A stretch of DNA of 64,000 nucleotides, from the NCBI GenBank assembly GCA_030562195.1, contig CM060200.1, forward strand, positions 39,777,084 through 39,841,083, in the 5' to 3' direction. This document shows positions 36,801 to 47,415 of the stretch, in pieces. Each line of letters starts with the position of its first letter. The stretch's first letter is position 1. A program made the translations under genes and the position numbers. Origin of the DNA: Nipponacmea schrenckii (taxonomy: Eukaryota > Mollusca > Gastropoda > Lottiidae). A model generated the notes under the pieces. It saw only the letters and a program-made list of their open reading frames with translations. It was not told the origin of the DNA and searched no databases.

Positions 36801-39800
36801 AATGGGTCAGAATTAAGTACAATTATACACAAGAACACGGTGCCGTCTAACATTCAGCCCATGGAGACAAACATAGACTCTTTATTTTTTAATGGGTCAG
36901 AATTAGGTACAATACACAAGAACACGGTGCCGTCTAACATTCAGCCCATGGAGACAAACATAGACTCTTTATTTTTTAATGGGTCAGAATTAGGTACAAT
37001 ACACAAGAACACGGTGCCGTCTAACATTCAGCCCATGGAGACAAACATAGACTCTTTATTTTACATGGGTCAGAATTAGGTACAATACACAAGAACACGG
37101 TGCCGTCTAACATTCAGCCCATGGAGACAAACATAGGCTCTTTATTTTTAATGGGTCAGAATTAGGTCCAATACACAAGAACACGGTGCCGTCTAACATT
37201 CAGCCCATGGAGACAAACATAGACTCTTTAATTTTAATGGGTCAGAATTAGGTCCAATACACAAGAACACGGTGCGTCTAACATTCAGCCCATGGAGACA
37301 AACATAACCTCTTTAATTTTAATGGGTCAGAATTAGGTCAATACACAAGAACACTGTGCGTCTAACATTCAGCCATAGAGACAAACTAGACTCTTTATTA
37401 ATGGGTCAGAATTAGGTACAATACACAAGAACACGTGCCGTCTGACTTCACCTAAAGGACGAATGACTTTAGGATTCATAGAGACATTAAAATTTTAATA
37501 GCAATGAGCCCTTCACAGTGTCCGATACGTTAAAAACTTGACTTTAAACCTTAGAAAAGTTCATATCATATTTAGCATATATACCTTAAAAATGTTGAAC
37601 TTGGTTTACAACTCTACTTGCACTATGGACATAACCTGAGAGTCCTAGGTTCAATCCTGGCAAAGGTCTAGATGAACTTTTAGATTTAAAATAAAACCGT
37701 TCAGTTGTTTCGGATGGGGCAGTTAACCGAGGCCCCATGTTCTCAGGCTGTGAACGTTAAAGATCCCTCGACAGTTGGAAATCGCAAATATAGTAGGCTA
37801 ATGTCGATGTCTTAGCAAAATTTCCCTCATTACAAAATGCATGGCGTGCCCGTCTTCATAAGGTGCAGAAGAGTAGGACATAAAACTCCATTTTTTTTTG
37901 CAATAGGGACATCCAGCTTGCAATGTAAATTGGTCAATTTCACATCTCTTATGGCACATAATTATGAAAATTCGGATACACATGCTATAATTTATATAGT
38001 GATTTTAATGATATTGCGTTTCTTTTTCTTCAAATCAATCATTAGGCCGACATGTACCAAAGACTTCCTAAAAACTGTTTTTATTCTCCACTTCTTTATT
38101 GCGCAATTTTTAAAATTTGAGAAATAGTTTCTGTGATCCGATATAGCGAACTATTACATAGACTCGGTTGACAAGATAATCTTCTCGTTAATAAGTAAGT
38201 TGTAGACGTGATCAATGAGTCAAAGTAACTAAGAGTTGCCTTTTGAGAGGATTAGTTTTTCTCGGATTAAAAAGCCATTTATCAGATGAAGATAAGCTCG
38301 AAACTCGAATAATGAAGTAGATTTGAATTACTGATCGTCTTTAAAGTGGCGATCCTACTGGTATCCCAGGGATATCTAACGTCATCTTGCTTTTCAAGCA
38401 TCTCATCGGATCTGTCGCTCTAGGTCGGTTGGTAGATAACAAGTTAACGTTCGCTTCCAGCAAACCTCAGATAAACAGCGACACTTTGGATTTTCATGGA
38501 TGTTCTGATGAGATAATTTTTTAAGAACTATAAACCTATAGCAATTGCAAATTAGGAAGACAGCGTCAGATGAATGCCGAAAGCACGAAACACATTGTTG
38601 GGTCGGTGGTTTATAAGCAAAATTTCTATAAATTCTCAACCGTTTCTCTGATATTAAATTGTTCTTTAATATAGATAAAAACTTTAACAATTGAATAAAG
38701 AGAAATTCTTAACTTGTTATTAGACATGGGTTAAATTTGCTGTTTATTATGACATATGTTTGGTATCGGAATCTAGAGGAAACCTAACTGTAGTTTTATA
38801 GCACGTGATAAACATCTGTTTTTACGACCAATATGATGCTGTTCCAACGTATATCATTGTATTGTCAGGAGAAGGGGGGGGGGGGTGATGTCTTATAAAT
38901 TATTCGGCAATAAAGTAAAGAATTTAAGAGAGTGTCCCTGGGTTAGGTAGAAAACAGCATAATTGAGAATACAATCATGAAGCTGAAAGGTTAAGGTTAA
39001 CCTATTTTATAGACTGTCAATTTGTTATTTGTATATTCTTTCACTAACTTTTATATAATAGGATAAGATAGGACAGAAGATCAAATTTTGAAAATGTCTT
39101 TTCTCCAATTCTTCATCACAGATCAACAGATATTAATAGAACATACTGGACATCTGGATTGGGTATCAGATATAGGACCGGAAGTTAAAGACACCATATT
39201 AAAGAACCTTTCTAACTCCTTCTTCTTTTAAACACTATTTAACACTATTTCAGAGACAACGTGCCGCTATCGGATATAACAATCAGACTGCTCAACGTCG
39301 CTTGATCATCTCGACTTTGCGACTCACAGAATCTGAAAGCATCTTTGGGAAAGTAAATTTTCGGATTAAGTCTTCCTGAGTAATTTACGACCGGGAGTTC
39401 GTGGTTGCGATTCAAGTCCATGCAAAAATTGAGTAGTCGGCCAACAGCTCCATATAAATGTCGCGCTTATAATACAGCGACAATCCAACTTCCAACTACT
39501 ACGAATACCAACAACAACCTTGTTTGCGATATCAGCAGACCGCCATTCGATTATAGTAACACAGTGCCGAGACATTTATCTGATGCTGGCTTCGATGCAA
39601 AGGTTGTCCGTATTCTGGTTTTCTGAATGGAAGCAGTTGTTTTACAAAAAGCATTAATAAAGCATTCATTAAAATTACAAATAAAGCAATTACACGTTAA
39701 AACTCTGGCCTCCATCAGTGAACTGAAAAGAGTTAAAAACATTGGACCAAAGTAAAATTCGTCGAAGGTACATAACGAACATTGAATAAAACTACAACGG

Positions 39801-42800
39801 CTGTTGTCCAGATTAAAACTGTATGGTTCCAAATTATACGGCTGGATATCAACACACTCCTTTACATAATACCACTCTTGGAATTTTATACGCTATCTAA
39901 TATATCCCATTATTATTCTTACCAAAATGTTCCTGGCAATCTCTTGAATTTTTCAAGAAGCGTTGAACAGCTGTATGTATGAAATTTCCACTTTTTACCC
40001 CGAAATCTTCTTTTCTTACAGATGTAAGGAATAAAACACAATGTTTTTATATGTAAAGCTCTTTCAATGTATACAATAGAATAGAATTTGGTCGGTTACC
40101 AATTTGACAAGTTTATGTTACCGAAGGTTGAATTATGTGCAAGTTTTAGCCAAAGTTTCGTTACACGTGTAATCGTTATATTTCCAGAATCTAAAGATAT
40201 TGCTAATATTTTGTAAATTGAAACCATTTTAGAAATACGCGTATAAAACATGAAACAATTCTTCCGAAAGCATGTCACCTTTATCGTAAAACTATTTTAA
40301 AACAAATATATTTATATTAATTATATGAAGTTTCGATTATGGGTTTTTTCATTGTAAAAGAAGAGATTCTGAACAATAACTTATTCATTCAAAATTGACA
40401 TCTAGAAAATGTGAAAATGGCATTAAAATTTTTATTCAGAATCATATGAAAATCATATAAAAGTACGAATATCTCCTTTTTTTAAAATATAAAATAGGTG
40501 CGGGCTGTCTTTCGATAAACTCTATAAACAATTTTATCTGTATCATATTCAAGCACTTGTCAATCAAACTTAAGAATACTTGAATTAAAGGTTAAGACGA
40601 GGGGCTTAAATATCGTCATTTCACTGTAGCGAAACGAGATTTGGATACAATCTGGTATAATTATGGCGGGAGAATGAACGAGCACATGGTTGAAGTAGTT
40701 TAAGGTGAATATGATAGGTTAATGTTAAGTACTGATACAGTCGAGATGTAATTTTGACAGAAAATGATTTATTTAGCTCTTGTTTATATAAACTGTTAAT
40801 TCCATAACATCTCAATTATATCGTGTCGACCATCTGAATGGAGGCATCAGTTTCTACACGACGTGAATACACTTTGGCATTTTTATCTGGAAATAATTTG
40901 AATCTTTGTGGTTATTTTATTATATGAAATAATATATACGCTACTGTACTAGTTTAGCCGCTCTCTATAACACTCTTTTTGTTCTCAATCATTCCTTTGC
41001 CTATTCTTTTTCGATTAACTAATGATTTTGGTAAGTTTGATCAACAAGTTCACTTCAACTAGTCCGATTACGTATTCAATTATCGGTTCGGATACACCCG
41101 CTGAAAGGTCTATAAGCATCATAATTACGGTACTCTGTTTACAGGGTATATCAACCTTTCATCCCTCACTGAGAACGTAGTTAGTTTATTGTTTTTCTTA
41201 AGGCACAAAACGAGCACCTGCTCTGACTGTCTAGTTTATCATTTATAACAGCATTCCCATTGCACAATACCGCCTTCATGGTTATTGTGAAAGTAATACA
41301 CACGATCCCAAGTAGACTAATCGTTCTTTATTTCTATACTTACAGCATGGTTATCATACAAGACGATATCCAGTAATGGTATTTATACATGGTGGTTCCT
41401 ATGAGAATGGCATGGGCGCCATGTTGGAAGGTGGTTACCTCGCCTCTCAAGACATCGTAGTTATAACTTTTAACTACCGACTCGGACCTTTAGGTGAGAC
41501 AATAGGATGTAATATGAAGAGGTACATGTAAACGGGTGCCTATAGGTGCCTATGAGTTCCCGTATGAACCCCATGAAAAATATACCATGATCCCAAAATT
41601 CTAAAGACCTGTATCTTGGTTATCCAATTTTCAATGGCATTTATGACTGATTATTGATTGCTGAGTGGCTTCCGTCACCGGTATGCCATGTTGTCCACAG
41701 TAAACATAGTTTCAGATTAATAAAGTTTCAGAAAATTGGGGCTGCATTTCAATTATCACTACGTTTACTCGCAAAAGTTATTCACTGCATATATTAACGT
41801 TTACGTACCGAAAAGTACTTATGAAAATACTATAAGGACTCACGTGCAATGATTTACCAATGCGAAATGATAAGAAATTTAAAGATGTAGAAGGACAAAA
41901 CCGGTCCGGAAGAAATTTGAGGGTGGGGGAAAGAGCAAAGCAGGGTCAGCCTCAGTTCTTGGAGGAACCCAGAAAAACACCACTGACCAAACTTCTCTAT
42001 TACAGGTTTCCTGACATCGTATGATAGTGATATCCCTGGTAACTATGGAATGCTGGATCAGATACAAGCATTGAGATGGGTGCAAGAAAATATCCACGTC
42101 TTTGGTGGAGATCCCAATCAAGTAACAATTGATGGACACAGTGCTGGTGGATGCTGTGTTGGTTTGTTAATGCTCAGTCCTTTAGCGAAAGGTGTGTACC
42201 GACATTCACAGGGTCTGGAAATATCAAAATAGTATATGAAAGAGTTGAATGGGTTACATAATAACTGTTTTGAAAAGACAGCCACATTCAGCTTCAAGCC
42301 ATCCAATGCACATCTTCTTTGTACAGGTTTTAAATAGATCAGATTTAGGGGTTGGATTAAGCTTGTCTAATCATGAAGCGGTAGGATAATTATTTCTGTG
42401 TAGTAACCGATATTTTCTTCAATTTGGTTATGTTTGATCTTTTAGTGCACCCGATACTTTTTGTTTCCCTACAAACTATTGACTAAATATTAATAAACAT
42501 AAAGATTAGTAGAGAAAAACGTCCTCTTATTTTAATCGTTAAGGAAATAAACAGATCTCAAATTTTTTCATTCTATTTCAATTTTAGGTCTGTTCACCAA
42601 TGTCATTCAACAAAGTGGTTCCCCGTTCGCTCATTGGGCAGTTCACCACAGCCATAAAACAATGGGATTTTACTCCAAGAGTTTTATAGCCTCAATGGGG
42701 TGTATGATGAACACATCCAAAGACATTAAGGCATGTCTGAAATCTGTACCACAAAGAACAATTGAAAGGGTGATACTTGAAAATGAGGTAAAGTCCTATT

Positions 42801-45800
42801 GTATGGTATCCGTCGTATGGTCCGTCCTTATTATTAATTCTCTGTCTATCAACTGTTTGGTGATGCTCTTTTATTTACCATGTTCGATGCTCTCTTTGGT
42901 ACCATTGATCATTGGAAAAGTATTCCCGGTGTAGTGTCGCAACCTTAGTTGTTGCCCTAATGAAATGTTGAGGTTTCTACATCGTACACACTTATTGAAT
43001 TCCACTCTAAATTTTAATGTTTTCAATTATTATTTGGTTTATATGTTACAGACTCCGATGCCACTGGCTCCTGTATTTCGACCAGTAGTTGATGGATCCT
43101 TTTTACCAGACCTTCCAGAAAATCTGGTCAAACGAGGTCACATCAATGGCAAGAATTTTCTTACTGGTGCCACAAGTGATGAAGGTCTAACTGCCGGTAT
43201 GTATTGAATTGTGTATGATAAGGTATACAAAAAAGAAGGAAATAGTATTAGCACCCAATACTACTGTTTACGAGTTCAGAATGCGAGTTCGAAAAAACAA
43301 TATGACATAGCAGCACAGTTTCGTAACTATGCAAATTAGATCAAATGTAAATAATGGCGTCGGGTGGTATTTAATTTTTTATTTACATGTATTTCAAAAA
43401 TTTCATATTACATAAGCACTCGTTTAAGATCCTCTATTTCTTCTCTGCAACTAACATGTTACATTCTACACCTATTCTTTGCCAAAACATGGCATTTAGA
43501 GTGTCACTCATCATGGCAATTATATACATGTACATTCATATTTAAAAAGTTTCGCCAGAAAACAAAAGCCATATAAAAGGTATAATACGAAATATTGACT
43601 GGATCTTTCAGCAAGTTCCCGAATTCAGATGTTTTCTGTAATAAAAGAAGGTCCGAGGAAACTGATGGCTCTGATGAACTGTTTCCGTGGTGATTTACCA
43701 AAAATAGAAGGCATTATGGGTAATAATTTTGACGTTTCACTTTTGTTTCAAAGTGAATTGTGATCCTTTTGATAAATACAAATATTTCGCTTGAAGAAAA
43801 TAGTTAAAAAGCTATTTTTATAAAATTGCAATAGAGACCAAAGAAGTCAGAGCCAATTTAAACTAAAAACTCAGATCCTGACATTGTTCTTTGGTAATGA
43901 TACGAAACCTGTATTCTGTTAGCTAGTGGCAGGAGCAAGTTTTCAGGAATGTTGGTTGGTCAGTGAGTTGTTGCTTTCTTCACAAACTTTTATCATCAAA
44001 GAAATCTGATTATTATTATTGTAGAAACAGTTCTCGGACAGTATTCACAATGGCCTATTCAGGTAACAGAAGAACAGATGATGTTTCGATTTTCTGAGGT
44101 ATTTATTGAGTTTTTATTTAAATCGATAATTTATTCAATAATATATTGATTTCCGTTTTGAATAAATTGAACGAGAAATTACGCAGCAATCAAATCTTCT
44201 TTGTCTTTGAGATCGCCTTGCTATATTTTCCTCTTTGCCTCTGATCTGTGAAATGATGAATTGTCAGAATTCAAATATTGAATTTTAAACTCATTTTAAT
44301 ATCGAGGAATTTAATCTGGACAGCAGAAGATGATGACTCGAATAGATGAGCGGGGGCTTGTGCACTAAAGCGGGTTTTGGTCGCTTCTTCTGTATTTTTA
44401 TTGGGGTGGTGCCCCTTTAAAAGTGTGGGTCGTTGGAATTGGTTCAACTATATTTATTGTGGTCTAGCTTGTTTCTAAGCAGGTCCGAAATGTTTTCAGG
44501 GGTTTTTGTAATTCCCTATTTATGTTTTCAGATTGTTGGAGATTATTTTATTGTGGCCCCAACTTATAAAGCTGCTAAACTATTAGCTAAAACTAATATT
44601 ACTGTGTATGTTTATAATTATGAATATAAATCCATTTGGGATCAATGGAAAGGTAAAGAGAATAATCATTAATGTTCATCAGCAACATGTCTTAAAGTAC
44701 AGTCCCCCTTTAATCACAAAGCTTTGATTTGATTACCCCATTTCCGCCTTCTATTATAACCATCCCTATTATTTAACTGTTTAGCCATCTGTCTGTCTCC
44801 CCTCTTAGTGTAGCACCTGTTTTATCGTATTTAAATCTGAAACCCGTACTATTTAGTTGTTATATTATTAGCATATCCCTATTCTAGAATTTGCATCTTA
44901 CACTAGTACAGACCAATACATAATATACAATACAACAATGTTACATCAATGAATTACTGTATGTTGCAGGAGCCGTACACGGGGCTGAAATATTCTATCT
45001 ATCTGGTTATCCTATTAGAAGTCATAAGAACTTCAGATATGATTCAAATGATAAAGATATGGCCAGACAGTTGATGAAAATTTGGGCCAATTTCGTAAAA
45101 ACTGGGTAAGTCGAAACTGTATGCACCTAACAATACCGGATCACGGGATACAATACACAAGAGAAGGAAAGTACAGCAGATCACAGAGCACCCTCTCTTT
45201 GCAATAAAATTGATGAAATCTATTGTGTTCATCGTCCACTTTAGGGTCGAAATCCTTTTAAACTTATTCAGACTCAGATATACAATGCTGTGTAAATTAT
45301 ACCATAACTGCAACAGGCTTGAATTCATATTTTGGTGAATATCCCTTAACCCTGGGCATTGGTGTGAAATGTATCATTAGACATGGGAAAGGAATTGATT
45401 GCCAGCCCGTTAACAATTTTGTCGGCCCTCCTTGGCCACTAATCATGATTAATCGACTCGCTACTATGGTCCGAGGTTTAAAAGTTTTTTTAATTTTCAG
45501 GACACCATCTTTGTTGCCAGAAAATGATTTTCACATGGCCAGATTTACAGATCAATATCCTCTATATACCAGATTTTATTCAGCTAAAGATGGTCCGGAT
45601 ATTTCCACAGCGACTAACTTCAAACCTGTTAAATTGGATTTTTGGAATGAAAAAATTCCTGAACTTTTTAAGGCACAATTCCATAATTTGGTGAACACCA
45701 CAGAGACAGTAAAATACATCAAAGGTGAACGATACGCTGTTCACCATAGTTCTAATAGTTGGATTTTGATAGCGGCCTGTATCGGATTGTCTGTGATAAC

Positions 45801-45894
45801 GGTGTTATTATCGGTTTGTTATTGTCAAATGAGGAGACAAGTAACATTTTTGAAACGACAAAGTAGTGTGTCTAGTGGAGAAAGGATTCTTTGA
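15884..45894 (+). CDS. Neuroligin-like transmembrane carboxylesterase
   Basis: Eleven coding exons: 15884-16090, 35289-35453, 41346-41493, 42006-42191, 42588-42787, 43052-43196, 43612-43719, 44025-44098, 44532-44652, 44970-45105, 45501-45894. Introns are GT-AG with matching phases; total 1,884 nt (627 aa). Order: signal peptide (about 1-23), cholinesterase-type alpha/beta-hydrolase, membrane helix (about 584-605), 22-residue cytoplasmic tail. Visible: [10 protein letters not shown], disulfide pairs Cys91-Cys115 and Cys274-Cys285, oxyanion HGG at 139-141, nucleophile elbow GHSAGG (Ser219), SDEG (Glu346) and AVHG (His455). [16 protein letters not shown] and WANFVKTG resemble neuroligins, which normally lack the serine, so this copy is probably catalytic. 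The choline-binding tryptophan of acetylcholinesterase has no counterpart between Cys91 and Cys115, and the tail has no clear PDZ ligand. Substrate is unknown. A non-neuronal carboxylesterase is the main alternative. Confidence 0.92.
16243..16567 (+). mobile_element. AAGGGATA-type MITE, copy 1
   Basis: Starts AAGGGATACTGCGTCTTAG and ends with the inverse of AAGGGATAATAGGTCTTAG, giving TIRs of about 19 bp. Internal blocks GGTGTCATAAAATAACAGAA, GCGTTTTTCAATA and ATGTTCATTCTAAG are shared with the copies at 19163, 24473 and 56214. About 325 bp, no ORF. Confidence 0.8.
16995..17110 (+). repeat. Dispersed repeat, copy 1
   Basis: TTTGTCTCTTTAAGACGCTG, AGTAGGAACATCT, CCAAATTACACC and TTCCCACGCTTT recur in the same order at 25350-25505. 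It is an unclassified interspersed repeat within intron 1. Confidence 0.6.
17788..18204. mobile_element. Possible hAT-like non-autonomous element
   Basis: Left end CAGGGGTGGTCACATTCGTA and right end (inverse) CACTGTGGTCACACTTAGAC share TGGTCACA. CGTACG/TTCGTA-type motifs are repeated inside. CAGGGGTGG-like termini are typical of hAT transposons, but no convincing 8-bp target duplication was found, so the boundaries are uncertain. Confidence 0.35.
19163..19512 (-). mobile_element. AAGGGATA-type MITE, copy 2
   Basis: Inverted relative to the copy at 16243. It begins TTTAAAGGGATAATAGGTCT and ends GACGCAGTATCCCTTTGA. Internal A-rich homopolymers are expanded near 19270. The flanking TTTAAAGGG and CCCTTTGA leave the exact target site ambiguous. 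Confidence 0.8.
20335..20990 (+). repeat. Degenerate satellite of about 150 bp
   Basis: The block CCAAGTTTCATCAAAATCC or a close variant recurs at about 20365, 20447, 20601, 20759 and 20906. Each is preceded by a CTTGRGYRATWACAAACA-type stretch and followed by CAGCTCTCTTT with a CAATAACTCA-type stretch. Spacing is 82, 154, 158 and 147 bases. It shares blocks with the 161-bp array at 1-792 on the opposite strand. Confidence 0.75.
20991..22339. other. Intronic, nothing recognised
   Basis: Short residual GATAACCCAGAATAGA-like phrases near 21045-21110 may be degraded edges of the preceding satellite. No other feature seen. Confidence 0.4.
22340..23990. repeat. 34-bp satellite array (about 41 copies)
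   Basis: The core from about 22430 to 23825 repeats a 34-bp unit. The unit is two related 17-mers, CTCTTCCTGTAATAAAA and CTCTTCCTCAATCAAGC, both opening with CTCTTCCT. Edges on both sides are more diverged. Scattered substitutions (TTACTG for TTCCTG, GGACT for AAACT) mark sub-lineages. No coding frame persists. Confidence 0.97.
24473..24802 (-). mobile_element. AAGGGATA-type MITE, copy 3
   Basis: Same orientation as copy 2. Ends are AAAGGGATAATAGCTCTTAG and GGACGCAGTATCCCTTAAA, with internal blocks GACCAATAAGACC, GGATTCTGTTACTTAATGAC and ATATTGACCATTCTTGAG. About 330 bp, flanked by TTTAA-type sequence. Confidence 0.8.
25350..25505 (+). repeat. Dispersed repeat, copy 2
   Basis: Partner of 16995-17110 in the same orientation, with an internal insertion of about 35 bases between the CCAAATTACACC and TTCCCACGCTTT blocks. 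Confidence 0.6.
26060..26115 (+). mobile_element. SINE family B 3' tail fragment
   Basis: AAGAGTAGGACGTAAAACTC followed by CATTCATTTCATTTTTCATT matches the tail at 11485 and, inverted, at 47141. Only the 3' end is present. Confidence 0.5.
26747..26910. repeat. 164-bp imperfect foldback
   Basis: The left arm starts GACGGAAGTGCG and runs through GCGAAATCTCGCG and CCTCAATCTCATCATCCA. The right arm inverted reads GACGGAACGCGAAGTGCG, GCAATCTCGC and CCTCAAGATCATCATCCAGA. The arms are of higher GC than the flanks. Probably a small foldback transposon derivative. Confidence 0.55.
31608..34105. repeat. 1,246-bp tandem segmental duplication
   Basis: 31608-32853 is repeated directly by 32854-34105. 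Comparing by eye I find seven substitutions and one 3-bp insertion (GAC near 34044), about 99.4% identity. ACG(ATA) is shared at the outer edges and junction, consistent with microhomology. Neither copy has a convincing ORF. The duplication could be real and recent, or two haplotypes placed in tandem by the assembler. Confidence 0.97.
35152..35195 (+). repeat. Dispersed repeat (AGTAGAACCTGTATTCAGAG type)
   Basis: ACAGTAGAACCTGTATTCAG and the following CCACTC are repeated at 54370-54440 in an RPAP2 intron. Only the left part is present here, just upstream of esterase exon 2. Confidence 0.5.
36780..37446. repeat. 86-bp tandem repeat, about 8 copies
   Basis: The anchor CACGGTGCCGTCTAACATTC occurs at 36836, 36923, 37010, 37096, 37182, 37268, 37352 and 37432 (later copies altered), giving unit lengths 87, 87, 86, 86, 86, 84, 80. 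Small deletions accumulate toward the right end. Because 87 is divisible by 3, a repetitive 79-codon frame opens in the first copies; this is a by-product of the repeat. Confidence 0.95.
37617..37899 (+). mobile_element. SINE family B, fullest copy
   Basis: The head contains CCTAGGTTCAATCCTGG, a good Pol III B-box-like segment. A central block GGATGGGGCAGTTAACCGAG with GGCCCCATGT and GTTAAAGATCCCTCGACAG resembles modules common in molluscan SINEs. The tail is AGAGTAGGACATAAAACTCC plus a T run. The central and 3' blocks reappear inverted at 47141-47415. Confidence 0.7.
39254..39352 (+). other. Candidate alternative exon of the esterase gene
   Basis: A 99-nt block is preceded by a pyrimidine-rich tract ending TTTCAG and followed by GTAAAT. 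Read in phase 0 it is 33 open codons starting [11 protein letters not shown] and ending SIFGK. Flanking esterase exons 2 and 3 also meet in phase 0, so inclusion would insert 33 residues after Trp124 without a frameshift. That junction, between YLNIYTP and PVMVFIHGG, corresponds to where vertebrate neuroligins carry splice site A. Its GC content is higher than the surrounding intron. There is no direct evidence that it is spliced in. Confidence 0.4.
41494..42005 (+). other. Esterase intron 3
   Basis: The shorter introns from here to 45500 were examined for repeats and alternative exons; none is supported. Confidence 0.6.
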
Positions 45895-47140
45895 GGACGT
45901 TTCGCATAAGACGTTTCGAAATATGGGAAGATAGCATACCTCAATTTAATTAAACTGTGACTGCGCATGAGAGAGAAATTTTGTAAATACGAGTGTGGTA
46001 CTCTATAGAGGTGGTAAATTGTTAATTTCCCACTGTCGTGAACTGAATGATCGTGGGATGTTTTATATTTTTATGGTGTATGAATTTAGATATTTTGGTT
46101 CTAAAATTTGTACTTGACGTATCAAAATAACAGAAGTTGGAATACCTCAAATTATAAATAAGTCGTAAGATGTGTGAATGTGTGGAGGAGACTGTTTGTA
46201 AATACGAGTGGGGGAAACTTTAATAAAAGCGGCATAAAGATGCTATTCGTCATGGTCAATTGGATACATTTATTAGCATTCTGTAGCAATCGGCAATCCT
46301 CGGCAGTTTCTTCAAGTTGAATCGTAGACCGTTTGCTTCTGTAGCTTGTAACTTGTTTTTTTTTATAGGAAAATCATTCTAGTATGTCCCAAACACCCCA
46401 TGACAACAACCGCACGTGTGTTATATCTCCAACATGTTTTCAGACGAGACTTCCGAATTGGAGAAATATTTGTGTTAACAATGCATTCGGCACATCTCGA
46501 CAGTTTCTGTAAAACTGAAATGTTCCTGAACGATTGTGTAGTTTTCATTATAAATTTTCATTTCTTTGAAATGTTCAATTTTGTTGGTTAGCCAAATGTA
46601 AATTTAAGTTTAATAGCTCGTGAAGAGAATGGTGGAGGTATATTATTCGTGGTGTATATGCCTTTATTCATTCATGCCATCTGTCCCCAGAGATCGTAGA
46701 GCAAGTAACGTTTCTGTTATCATAACCACAAACCTCAAAAATTGCTTGTTATCATCTTTCATCATTGTCTTGAGGTTGGAAGAAGACTATTTTATATTGT
46801 AGAGTTAAGACTGTTGAAATAACATCAGTTAATAATCATGTCTTGAAACAAAACAACCTCCGATTACATGTCTTTAGGCATGTCTTACTTAAGCACCATA
46901 CTTATTCCATATTTAACCACTTGATACCGGATATTATAGGTCTGTTGTGTTAAAATTCTGCCCAAATAATCATCGTTTGACAAGATTTAATATTAGTATT
47001 GTTTCTTCGTATTTCAGTTCGGCATCAAATTCACGAGCAGATTTCAGATAGTTTTCTACAAAGATTTCTGTATGTATGTCTTTGTTCTGCTGTATATCAG
47101 CAATAGGATTTGGATGTTGAAAACAAACTCAATGAAGTGA
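45895..47140 (+). other. Esterase 3' UTR and downstream DNA
   Basis: A likely 3' UTR of about 350 nt runs to AATAAA at 46222. Beyond that no gene is seen up to the SINE at 47141. Confidence 0.5.
46222..46227 (+). promoter_or_regulatory. Likely poly(A) signal of the esterase gene
   Basis: AATAAA lies 327 nt after the stop codon and is the best-placed canonical hexamer downstream of the final exon. Confidence 0.55.
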
Positions 47141-47415
47141 AAATGAAATGAATAGGGTTTTACGTCCTCATCCTCTGCACCTCTAATGGACCAATGAAAA
47201 GGGCAACGCCATGCAGAGTGCAATGAGGGAAATATTGCAAGAATAGTTGCATTAGTCACGCTTTTTTCGATTTCCAACTGTCTTTAGCAGTCTGTAGCAC
47301 ACGGGCCCCGGTTGATTGTCTCATGATTAGCTGAGATTGAGCTCTATCAGCTGGTGAAGCATGTTTCGACTACTATATCAATTAGAGTATCGAAGATTTC
47401 CTTGAACGCTTGGGG
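47141..47415 (-). mobile_element. SINE family B, reverse-strand copy
   Basis: Read on the reverse strand it ends GAGGACGTAAAACCCTATTC with an ATTTCATTTTCAC tail. Upstream are GCATGGCGTTGCCC, ATTTCCCTCATTGCA, GACAGTTGGAAATCG and AACCGGGGCCCGTGTG, all matching the copy at 37617-37899. The head has a TGATAGAGCTCAATCTCAGC block that also occurs at 48562-48640. Confidence 0.7.

Larger units (their letters stand above)
35454..41345 (+). other. Intron 2 of the esterase gene (5.9 kb)
   Basis: Contains the 86-bp array, a SINE, a G homopolymer of about 13 bases near 38875 and the exon-like block at 39254-39352. The remainder, for example 35700-36700 and 39700-41300, shows nothing I can name. Confidence 0.7.

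Noticed and set aside
36840..37079. 79-codon forward frame with a 29-residue repeat
   Set aside because: It arises because the 87-bp unit is a multiple of three. Later units with 84-86 bp break the frame.
39360..39500. tRNA-like segment GCGATTCAAGTCC downstream of the candidate exon
   Set aside because: It resembles a B box, but no acceptor stem, anticodon arm or A box could be fitted.
45319..45500. Upstream extension of the last esterase exon frame
   Set aside because: The open frame continues leftward, but the acceptor TTTTCAG at 45500 and phase with exon 10 place the exon start at 45501; the extension is intronic.
15884..45894. Calling the esterase an acetylcholinesterase
   Set aside because: The region between Cys91 and Cys115 is shorter and lacks the choline-binding tryptophan, and the C-terminus has a membrane helix rather than an AChE tail.
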